A stretch of DNA of 64,000 bases from Paludisphaera rhizosphaerae (GTDB taxonomy: Bacteria; Planctomycetota; Planctomycetia; Isosphaerales; Isosphaeraceae), in NCBI RefSeq assembly GCF_011065895.1, contig NZ_JAALCR010000010.1, forward strand, positions 243,921 to 307,920, written 5' to 3'. Of the stretch, positions 49,871 to 58,343 are shown one piece after another (the stretch's first letter is position 1; each line of letters begins with the position of its first letter). The notes under the pieces were generated by a model that worked only from the letters and a program-made list of their open reading frames with translations, made no database searches and had not been told where the DNA came from. Both the position numbers and the translations under genes were made by a program.

Positions 49871-52800
49871 TTATAGGAAAGCAACCGGAATTAAGGCTCC
49901 CGGCCCGAGCAGCGCTATGCCGACGCCGACGACGCCGATGCCGACGCCGATAACAACAATTGTTGTAGGATCTGGCATTGTAATAGTAGGCAAGGTGATA
50001 GTAGGTAGCCAACTACTAGGAGGTGGACCTTCTATAATCGGTTCAGGTACTGGGATCGGCAAATACGGTGGCCTCTCGGGAGGATCCTTGCGTTGCCTGC
50101 GTTCCATGCATTTCTGAAATTCTAGCATTGCTATGTATGGAGGGACTCCCAGATCTACAAGCTGTTGATATATTTGGGAGCAATATGCTGAATCTGGAAA
50201 TTCTGGTGATGAACATTCAATAGGGTCTTGAGGGTCTTGGGAAGGTCCGCCGGTAGGATTTGGAGCCGCAGGCGGGCCCCACTTAGGTCCAGGAAGAATG
50301 CCTTCCAAGCCAGAAGGATCAATACGGCCGGCGACATGATTAAACACGTATCTATAAAGATTACTGTCATGTCCATTAAATCCAATCGGATCTTCGCTCA
50401 ACCACCTTCCCGTGTTCGGATCCAGCACGCGGTGGAGGGCCAGGTTCAGGCCCACAGTCACGTCCCGAACGAGGCCGGCGAAGCTCGTCATGCGGTCGCC
50501 GACGGTCGGGTTGGACTCGGCGAGTTTGTTGCCGTGGACGCCGTAGTCGACGTGGTCGATCACGGCTCCTGAATTGTCCACCAGGTCTCGGACCGTGGCA
50601 AGTCTGTCGCTCAAATACCAGGCGACGCCCGAGGCCGTGTCGCGGGCCAGCACGGCGTCGACGCCGGCGGGCGTCGGGCCGTCCAGGTAGCGGGCCGTCT
50701 TGGTCCCCGAGCCGTCGAAGTCGAGGATCGGCGAGTTTCCGTCGTAGAGGGTCCAGGTCGTCGCGCCCCCTTCGGCGCGGCCGATGCGGCGGTCGAGGGC
50801 GTCGTAGGTGAAGCTGGCCAGCACGGTCGTCACGCCGCCGACCTTGGAATCCACCTCGACCAGGCGGTTGCGTTGGTCCCACTTGTAGAGCGTCTGGTTC
50901 CCGGTGGCGATCTCGGTCTTGGAGACCTGGTTCCCTTCGTCGTCGTAGGCGTAGGTGTACGTGCCGTCGGAGGAGATCCGATTGCCCGTCCCGGTGGAGT
51001 AGCCGCTGGAATTCCGGTTGCCGTCGGCGTCGTAGCTGAAGGTCTCGTTCGCGAACGACCCGTTGGTGTGCGACACCGACGTGAGTTGGCCGTCGTCGGT
51101 GTAGCCGTAGGTCAGCGTATCGGTCGTCGAGCCGGAGTTCCAGGTCCGCGTCTCGGAGGTCAGTCGGCTCGCGGCGTCGAGGGTGTAGGCGTAGGAGGCG
51201 ACGGTCGTCCCGCCCGACGTCTTGTCGGTGATTCCGGTCAGGCGGCCGGCGACGTCGTAGGCGTAGGTCGTGCCGACGACCTTGGTCGTGCCGGTCAGAT
51301 CGCTGTAGCGGTTCAGGCTCGTCGTCTCGCCCGCCTCGTCGTAGGCGTAGTCGACCCGTTTGTCCGACACGCCGGTTCCCGACTGGGCGACGCTGGTCAG
51401 CAGGCCGCGGCCGTTGTAGGCGTAGCTGGTCAGGCCCCCCTGGCTGTCGGTCAGGCTGGTGCGGTCGCCGGCGTCGTCGTAACCGTAGGTGAGCGTGACC
51501 TGGGGCAGGCCGGTCGTGCCGTTGTCGTCGACGCTGGTCAAACGGTCCGCGGCGTCGTAGCCGTAGGCGTACTTGCTGACGGCGTCCTGGACCTGGGTCG
51601 TCCGTCCGGCGTCGTCGTAGGTGTAGGTGACCACGTTCGAGGCCGAGCCGCCGCCGGCGGGGAGCCAGGTCTCGGTCGTCACGCGGTCGTCGGCGTCGTA
51701 GGCGTAGGACGTGGTTCGGCCCAGGCGGTCGGTCTTCTGGGTCAGGTTCCCAACCACGTCGTGGGCGTAGGTCGTGACCTTGCCGAGGGGGTCGATCTTG
51801 GTCTTCTCCCGGCCGACGTCGTCGTAGGTCCAGGAGGTGACGTTCCCCACCGGGTCGGTCAGGCTCGTCGTCCGCCCGGCCGCGTCGTACGTGTAGGTGG
51901 TCGTGCCGCCGCCGGCGGGAGCGGTCTGGCTGATCAGCCGACCGCGGACGTCGTAGGCGGAAGTCGTCTTGTGGCCCAGCGGGTCGATCGTCGCCAGCGT
52001 ACGGCCCTCGGGGTCGTACACGTACGTGGTCGCATGGCCCAAGGCGTCGGTCGTCGACTGGAGGCGGTTCAGGACGTCGTAGGCGTACGTGGTCGTGTGG
52101 TTGAGGGCGTCGGTCGCGGCGGTCAGGTTGTCGTCGGCGTCATACTGGTAGCTCGCGACCGTCGCCTCCCCGGATCCCGTGTTGGACTCCTGGGTGACGG
52201 TCGTGACCCGGCCCCAGGCGTCGTAGGCGTAGGTCGTGGCGCGGCCGAGCGGGTCGATCGCGGCGCGGAGCTGGCCGACGGGGTCGTAGACGTACGTCGT
52301 CGTATGGTTCAGGGCGTCGGTGACGCTCGTCAGCCGGTTCGCGCCGTCGTAGCCGTAGCTGGTCGTGTGGTTCAGGGGGTCGGTGACCGCGACCAGGTTC
52401 ATGCCGTCGTACGTGTAGGTCGTGTGTTTGGCCGTGCCCTGGTGGACGGGCTCGGTCATGGAGACGCGACGGTTGCGGTCGTCGTAGACGTAGCTGGTGA
52501 CGTGCCCCAATGCGTCGGTGATCGAGGTGAGGTTGCCGGCCGCGTCATAGACGTACGACGTCTTCACGGTCGAGCCGACCGCCGCCTGCACCGGATCCTG
52601 CGTGGACGTCGTGCGGCCCATCGCGTCGTAGGCGTAGCCCCAGACCTTGCCCAGCTCGTCGGTGACGCTCGTGAGGTTCCCCGCCGAGTCGTAGCCGTAA
52701 TAGACCGAGGACGCCGCCACCGTCGTGAGCGAGGTGATCGTCGCCGTCAGCTTCAGGTCGGCGAGCTGGGTGTAGTAGTCGCCGTTGTTGGCCGTGACGT

Positions 52801-55800
52801 CCAGGCGGTAGTACTTGTAGGAGCCCGGCGTCGCCACGGTGAACGTCGTCGTGTGCGAGCTGGTGGTGTCCGCCTGGTTGGTGCGGGAGTCGACCGTGGT
52901 CCAGGTCGAGCCGTCGTTGGAGCCCTGGAGCTGCCAGTCCTTGGGGGCCCGTCCCGTGTAAGTCCCGGTGTCGGCGCCGCTGGTCATGCTGTACTGCGTG
53001 ACCGTGTACGACTCGCCGCCGGCGAACTGGTATTCGAGCCACGAGGCCCCGACCCCCAGCCACTTGGTAGCCGGGTTCTGGTCGAAAGCCTGGTCCGGGC
53101 CCTGGCCGCCGACGGGCGCGGAGCCGGCCGTGGCGGTCCCTCCCGCGGGGACGTCCTGCGGATACGAAGCCGTCCCCGCCGGCTCGTCGATCCGGTCGAC
53201 CCGGCCGTAAGAATCGTAGTGGTAGGTGGTCGTCGCCCCGGTCCGGTCGACGTCGGTCAGGACCTGACCGGCGGAGTTGTACGTCCAATCCTCGTGGAGC
53301 CCGTCGCGGTCGGTCCGCCGCAGCACGTTGCCGTGGGAGTCGAGCGTGAAGCTCGTCGTGCGGCCCAGGAAATCGGTGACCGACGTCGGCACGCTGTAAA
53401 GGGGGTCGTACGTGATGAACATGGTGACGGGTGAGCCGCCCATGGGGATCCAACCGCCGGAGCCTCCTGAGCCGCCGGAACCCCACCCCCCGGAGCCGCC
53501 GGAGCCGCCCGAGCCACCGGAGCCGCCCGAGCCGGCGGGAGGCGACCAGGAGTCCTGGCCGTCGGGGCGGGTGATCGACGTCACGTTTCCCCGCATGTCG
53601 TAGGTGTAGGTCGTCCGGCGGTTGAGCGCGTCGATCGTGACGACGGGGAACCCCTGGCGGTTGTACTTGGTGCTGGAGGCCGCGCCGGTTCCGTCGGTCA
53701 GGGCGTTGGGATGGCTCATCCAGGTGAAGCCGACCGTCGTCGTCCGGCCCGTGGGGTCGGTGAAACTCCCCTCGTAGCTCAAGGAGAGTCCGCCGCTGCC
53801 GCCCGCCGCGACCAGCCCCCGGCTGTAGGCCGGCGTGACGGACGTCGTCGCCGCGCCGCCGAAGAGGGTCTCGCCGGTCGCCTGGCCGAAGGAGTTGTAG
53901 GAGACCGTGGCCGTCTTGCCGCGGGGGTTCACCTCGGTGGTGATGCGGTGGTCGCTCGGCGTCGCGTAGCCGTACTGCGTCGTCGCGGCGTCCGGGTCGA
54001 CGATCTGGGTCAGGTTGCCGTTGGAGTCCACGGTGATCGTGGCGATGCGGTTCGCCGGGTCGGTGATCGAGGCGAGCTTGCCCGAGGTCGCGTCGTACGC
54101 GAACGTCGTCTTGAGACCGACCGGGTCGGTGATCGTCTGCAGGTAGCCCGCCCCGGGCTGGCCCGACGCGACGTAGGCGTAGGTCGTCGCGTTGCCGTTG
54201 CGGTCCGTGATCGACGTCTCCCGGCCGGACGAGTCGTATTGGACGACGGTGCCGTCGGGGTAGCTTTGGGTCCAGGTCCCGCCGACGTTCTGGACCAACA
54301 TCGACGGGGCGCTTGATGGGCCGCGGTACTGGGGAGAGGCCGCCGTGCCGGCGAAGGAGCCGGCGGTCAGCAGGCCGAACCCCGAGCCGGGGGACGCTGC
54401 GATGTTCTGGGGCGGGAAGAACTGGTTCGAGTCCGGGTCGGGCGAGAGGATCCGGACGTACCCCGACCCGTCGGCGACGGCGATGCTGGGACGGCCCACA
54501 CCCGTGAGGTCGGCCGCGATCAGATTGCCGTAGCCCGCGGGGTTGGTCGCGTTGTTGAGCGGGTGGAGGACGCCGTCGCCGAAGTCGCCGGTGGGGGCGA
54601 GGGGGACCAGGTCGATGTATTCGGTCTGGCCCGAGACGTCGTCGCCGTGGACGAGGACGCCGATCTCGAGGCCCGTGGACGCCCCCTGGAACTCGCCCGC
54701 GACCAGGCCGAGGACGCCGGGGACGTCGTGGGCCGCGGTCAGGTAGGGCGTGGGCGTCGACGCCGTGAACGGGCTGCTGGGATTCCCGGTCGCCGTGAAC
54801 AGGCTGAGGTAGGCCCAGGTGCCGTAGAGGCCGCTGATGGCGGCGTACGTCTCGACGACGAGGTCGTCTTCGCCGTCGCCGTCGTAGTCGACCGCCGCCA
54901 CGCTGGACGGCGTGTACCCGGACGGGAGCGAGAGGGCGCCGGTCGACGTCATCGAGCCGCCCGACGTGGCGATCATCACGTCGACGAGCCCGTTGATCGT
55001 CGTGAAGGCCAGGTCGTCCACGCCGTCGCCGTCGAAGTCGCCGACGGCGACCGAGTCCGCCTGGCTGATCGCCTGGGCCCCGTTGCCGACGCCGGAAGTC
55101 ACGGGGCTGGCGAACGTCCCGTCGCCGGCCCCGATGTAGACCGCGACGACATAATCCGTGCTGCCGCTGCCCCCGTACGGGGCCAGCACGGCCGCGACGT
55201 CCGGCGTGCCGTCGCCGTCGAAGTCGCCGATCGCGACCCCCCGGTCGAAGTAGCCCGACGGCGTTGTATAGGTCCCGGCGGACGTGAAGCCGCCAGAGCC
55301 GTCGGCGAGCAGGACGCCGAATGACCCGCCGACGGCCACCACCTGGTCCGTCAGGCCGTCGCCGTCGAGGTCGGCGGCCGCCGCGCCGATCACCGCGTTG
55401 AACGAAGTGGAGCCCGGGATCGTGAAATTGGCGTTGCCGTCGTTGACCATGACCTGGCCGGCCGTGGGGCTGGACGCGATCCCCAGGTCCGTATAGTAGG
55501 TTTGACCGGCGTCGTAGACGGGGCTGAAATGCTGCGTCCCCTGCCGGCCCGCCGTGACGACGACGCGCCCGCCCGGCGTCGGCTGAAACACCTGCTGGAC
55601 GCCTCCCACGCTCCAGCCGGCGCCGAGCGCCGAGGCCGAACGGTCGACCACGTCGACGAACCCCTCGCCGACCATGTCGAAGGAGGTCGACGGGCCGTAA
55701 TGCTCCGTGATGGTGATGACGTAGGGGAAGCTGCCCGTCCCCAGCGACGTCGCATCGACCTGCATCGGGACGTGGTAGGTCGCGCCGTCGTCGAGCCCGG

Positions 55801-58087
55801 ACGGCGTGTTGTACGTGACCGGCGAGCCCTGGACGACGCCGCCGAGGCTGATGGTCGCGGTGATCGACGTGATCGAGGCGGAGTCGCCCGCCGGCGGCGT
55901 CGTGAACTCGTACTGGACGACCGGCTTGGGGTTCGCCTGCAGCGAGCTGTACTCGATCGTCGTCGTGCGGTCGGCGCCCAGCGAATAATACGACGGAGTC
56001 GAATGATCCTGGAAGAACTCGCCGGTCACCGTCCCGATGTCGGATGCGAGCATCGGGGCGGTGGGATCCGGCGGCTGGAAATCGCCCACGAGGGGTTGGC
56101 ATCCGTCGCAAGGGCCGTTGGGGCTCGAAGGGCCCGGGCCGGCCTCAACCCCCAGGCAGACCTTCATCGTCGTGGGCGTCGAGAACGCCGAGAGCCCCAG
56201 GCTCTTGAAGACGGAGGGCGTCGTCGCAACCTGGACCGTCCCCAGGGCGACCGGCCCGATCGTCGCCACAGTGGCGCCGTCCTTCGAGACGACCACCTCC
56301 GCGACCGGGTCGCGGCCCCCCGTGACGGGGTTGAATTTCATGAGGTTGAGGACGGCGCCCGCCGCGTAGCCCCAGACGTTGGGCATCGTCAGTTCGACCG
56401 CCTGGCCGGGAGCGAGGCCCGTCGTCCGGACGAGGATCAGCGGGCCGCTCATGGTCGTGGGCAGGTGCTGGGCGGCGAGGGCGGCCGGCAGCACGGCCGC
56501 CGACAGCGAAACGGCCGACGGCTCGAGCCCGACCTCGCCGGGGATCCGGACCTCCAGGCCCGGCATGGCCGGGTTGCCGAGCGAGAGCGAGCCGTCGTCG
56601 CCGGCCTTGGCCGTCGAAGCGGCCTGGGACCATCCCTCCTTGGGGAGGATCAGAGGATCGGGGAAGACGTTGTCGACCCGGTCGTAGAGCGGGTGGCCCA
56701 GCAGGTCGGGCGCGGGCGCGGTCAAGGCCAGGCGGTCCTGGGCCTCGACGGTCGAGCCGCCCACGTGGATCGGTCCCGGGTCGGCCGGGACGCCGACGAG
56801 GCTGAAATAACCCTTCTCGTCCGACTTCGTCGCGACGCCGCCCAGGTCGACCGGGACGCCGGCCAGCGGGGCTCCCTCCTCGTCCACGACCCGGCCCGTC
56901 ACGACGGTCGTCGCCAGCTGAGGCTGCGTCACCGCGACGCGGACCCGCTGGACGACCGAGCGGACGCCGTCGGAGGCCACGACCCGGAATTCGTAGCCGC
57001 CGGCCTGGCCGGGGGCGGGGACGAAGGTCAACTCCCCCGTGCCGCGGTTGAACGTCATGTTGGCCGGCAGCGGCTGGGGCGTGATCGTGTACGTCACGTC
57101 CTTCCCCACGAACCCGCCGGGGACGATCGACGTCTCGAGCGTCGCCCCGACCGCGATCGTCAGGTCGGCCGCCGCCACCTCCACGACGCCGGCTTCGGGG
57201 GACGCCGCGGCGACGGTCGTCGGCGTGGAGGACGCGGACGCGAACGCCTGGGGCGGCAGGATGGTGGCGGGGCTGGTGAGCCCGCCCGAGATCGTCGCCA
57301 ACGAGCGGCCGTCCGCCGACACCTGGAGGACGCCGACCGTCGCCGGCCGGCCCGACGCGCCGATCACGACCAGCGGGAACGTCGCGCCGGGGGCCGCGCC
57401 CGTGGCGTTGGGCAGCGTGACCTTCGCCGGCGTCCGGAACGCCAGGCCGGGCCCGTCGACCTGCACCAGGCTCGAGCCGTTGGGGCCGGCCGTCAGCGTC
57501 AGGGCGACGAGCCCCCGGTAGGGCCGGACGATGCGCCCGAACGCGGCCGTCGCCGACCCGGCGGCGACGTGGAGGGCGAAGCCGGGGGCGACGGAGGTCG
57601 TCGCGTCCACGGCCGTCCCGGGGCCGACGCGGCGGAAGCTCGTCGCATGGGCGACGTCGATCGGCGTCAAGACGACGTTCAACGCCCCGGTCCCGCCCGC
57701 CGCGAACTGGGCGATCGTCCCCACGGCCCGCGCGTACCGCCCCCTCGCGCCGCCCGCCGCCTGGACGACCAGCAGTCGCGACGGATCGTCGCCAGCCCCC
57801 CCCCTGAGCGTGAACCGGCCCCGGGCGTCGGCCCGGGCCGTCGCCGCGACCGACCCGTCGGCGTTGATCGCCGTCACAATCGCTCCGGCCACGGCACGCC
57901 CTCGCGCGTCGACCACCCGGCCCACGTCCGAGGGGGTGGGGGCGGCCAGCAAGGCCGCCGCCGCGTGCCGGCCGGCGATCTCGAGGGCGATCCAGTCGCG
58001 GCCGACAGGGCCGCCGCGCATCATGCGCCGGACTTCGAGGGACTCCAGGGACGGCTTCGTCGGACGCCTGGGCGAACGGGGCATCAT
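49871..58087 (-). CDS. Giant LEPR-motif RHS/YD-repeat surface protein
   Basis: 2738 residues from ATG 58087; ATG 58084 and GTG 58150 are alternatives. Order of domains: LEPR-like PSLESLEVRRMM; carboxypeptidase-regulatory-like GRVVDARGRAVAGAIVTAIN (about 60); cadherin-like Ig domain (about 340-390); a second CarboxypepD-like unit; FG-GAP/VCBS repeats with DLDGDGLTD and DFDGDGTPD (about 890-1270); many YD repeats of the form YxYDxxGxxTxxTD (about 1280-2550); a nested discoidin/F5-8 type C domain (about 1670-1790); a Gly-Ser linker (about 1515-1545); the RHS core ending DPNTGRWLSEDPIGFNG; and a tip of about 150 residues ending in a hydrophobic helix. Probably exported and surface-anchored. Family members act as polymorphic toxins or adhesins. 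Confidence 0.88.
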   Translation of the reverse strand: MMPRSPRRPTKPSLESLEVRRMMRGGPVGRDWIALEIAGRHAAAALLAAPTPSDVGRVVDARGRAVAGAIVTAINADGSVAATARADARGRFTLRGGAGDDPSRLLVVQAAGGARGRYARAVGTIAQFAAGGTGALNVVLTPIDVAHATSFRRVGPGTAVDATTSVAPGFALHVAAGSATAAFGRIVRPYRGLVALTLTAGPNGSSLVQVDGPGLAFRTPAKVTLPNATGAAPGATFPLVVIGASGRPATVGVLQVSADGRSLATISGGLTSPATILPPQAFASASSTPTTVAAASPEAGVVEVAAADLTIAVGATLETSIVPGGFVGKDVTYTITPQPLPANMTFNRGTGELTFVPAPGQAGGYEFRVVASDGVRSVVQRVRVAVTQPQLATTVVTGRVVDEEGAPLAGVPVDLGGVATKSDEKGYFSLVGVPADPGPIHVGGSTVEAQDRLALTAPAPDLLGHPLYDRVDNVFPDPLILPKEGWSQAASTAKAGDDGSLSLGNPAMPGLEVRIPGEVGLEPSAVSLSAAVLPAALAAQHLPTTMSGPLILVRTTGLAPGQAVELTMPNVWGYAAGAVLNLMKFNPVTGGRDPVAEVVVSKDGATVATIGPVALGTVQVATTPSVFKSLGLSAFSTPTTMKVCLGVEAGPGPSSPNGPCDGCQPLVGDFQPPDPTAPMLASDIGTVTGEFFQDHSTPSYYSLGADRTTTIEYSSLQANPKPVVQYEFTTPPAGDSASITSITATISLGGVVQGSPVTYNTPSGLDDGATYHVPMQVDATSLGTGSFPYVITITEHYGPSTSFDMVGEGFVDVVDRSASALGAGWSVGGVQQVFQPTPGGRVVVTAGRQGTQHFSPVYDAGQTYYTDLGIASSPTAGQVMVNDGNANFTIPGSTSFNAVIGAAAADLDGDGLTDQVVAVGGSFGVLLADGSGGFTSAGTYTTPSGYFDRGVAIGDFDGDGTPDVAAVLAPYGGSGSTDYVVAVYIGAGDGTFASPVTSGVGNGAQAISQADSVAVGDFDGDGVDDLAFTTINGLVDVMIATSGGSMTSTGALSLPSGYTPSSVAAVDYDGDGEDDLVVETYAAISGLYGTWAYLSLFTATGNPSSPFTASTPTPYLTAAHDVPGVLGLVAGEFQGASTGLEIGVLVHGDDVSGQTEYIDLVPLAPTGDFGDGVLHPLNNATNPAGYGNLIAADLTGVGRPSIAVADGSGYVRILSPDPDSNQFFPPQNIAASPGSGFGLLTAGSFAGTAASPQYRGPSSAPSMLVQNVGGTWTQSYPDGTVVQYDSSGRETSITDRNGNATTYAYVASGQPGAGYLQTITDPVGLKTTFAYDATSGKLASITDPANRIATITVDSNGNLTQIVDPDAATTQYGYATPSDHRITTEVNPRGKTATVSYNSFGQATGETLFGGAATTSVTPAYSRGLVAAGGSGGLSLSYEGSFTDPTGRTTTVGFTWMSHPNALTDGTGAASSTKYNRQGFPVVTIDALNRRTTYTYDMRGNVTSITRPDGQDSWSPPAGSGGSGGSGGSGGSGGWGSGGSGGSGGWIPMGGSPVTMFITYDPLYSVPTSVTDFLGRTTSFTLDSHGNVLRRTDRDGLHEDWTYNSAGQVLTDVDRTGATTTYHYDSYGRVDRIDEPAGTASYPQDVPAGGTATAGSAPVGGQGPDQAFDQNPATKWLGVGASWLEYQFAGGESYTVTQYSMTSGADTGTYTGRAPKDWQLQGSNDGSTWTTVDSRTNQADTTSSHTTTFTVATPGSYKYYRLDVTANNGDYYTQLADLKLTATITSLTTVAASSVYYGYDSAGNLTSVTDELGKVWGYAYDAMGRTTSTQDPVQAAVGSTVKTSYVYDAAGNLTSITDALGHVTSYVYDDRNRRVSMTEPVHQGTAKHTTYTYDGMNLVAVTDPLNHTTSYGYDGANRLTSVTDALNHTTTYVYDPVGQLRAAIDPLGRATTYAYDAWGRVTTVTQESNTGSGEATVASYQYDADDNLTAATDALNHTTTYAYDVLNRLQSTTDALGHATTYVYDPEGRTLATIDPLGHKTTSAYDVRGRLISQTAPAGGGTTTYTYDAAGRTTSLTDPVGNVTSWTYDDVGREKTKIDPLGKVTTYAHDVVGNLTQKTDRLGRTTSYAYDADDRVTTETWLPAGGGSASNVVTYTYDDAGRTTQVQDAVSKYAYGYDAADRLTSVDDNGTTGLPQVTLTYGYDDAGDRTSLTDSQGGLTSYAYNGRGLLTSVAQSGTGVSDKRVDYAYDEAGETTSLNRYSDLTGTTKVVGTTYAYDVAGRLTGITDKTSGGTTVASYAYTLDAASRLTSETRTWNSGSTTDTLTYGYTDDGQLTSVSHTNGSFANETFSYDADGNRNSSGYSTGTGNRISSDGTYTYAYDDEGNQVSKTEIATGNQTLYKWDQRNRLVEVDSKVGGVTTVLASFTYDALDRRIGRAEGGATTWTLYDGNSPILDFDGSGTKTARYLDGPTPAGVDAVLARDTASGVAWYLSDRLATVRDLVDNSGAVIDHVDYGVHGNKLAESNPTVGDRMTSFAGLVRDVTVGLNLALHRVLDPNTGRWLSEDPIGFNGHDSNLYRYVFNHVAGRIDPSGLEGILPGPKWGPPAAPNPTGGPSQDPQDPIECSSPEFPDSAYCSQIYQQLVDLGVPPYIAMLEFQKCMERRQRKDPPERPPYLPIPVPEPIIEGPPPSSWLPTITLPTITMPDPTTIVVIGVGIGVVGVGIALLGPGALIPVAFL

Positions 58088-58343
58088 GCAGCCTCGACTG
58101 TAGATGTGAACACGTTTGAAGTCCATCTCAGGTCGCGAAGGCTCGGCCACTTTAGGCGTCTACCGAACGGGACGCAAGGATTTTAATCAATTAATTTTCA
58201 TTCATTTTGACGGCCGTCGTGGTTCGTTCTCGATTTATCCACGATGTGTCCCTCGAGCCGATTGCCGCCCCGCGCCGGCCTCGATAAGCTGGCGATCCTC
58301 GTCTCGCATCGGTCCGTTCAACGGCGACGGGGGCCGCGATCGC

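Noticed and set aside
53450..53560. Dense repetitive DNA in the RHS gene considered as a CRISPR or mobile repeat
   Set aside because: It encodes an in-frame Gly-Gly-Ser linker within the RHS protein.
52545..56111. 1188-codon minus-strand open frame and several long plus-strand frames over the RHS gene
   Set aside because: Arg/Gly/Asp-rich translations in alternative frames of the RHS gene; no domain, no ribosome-binding site.
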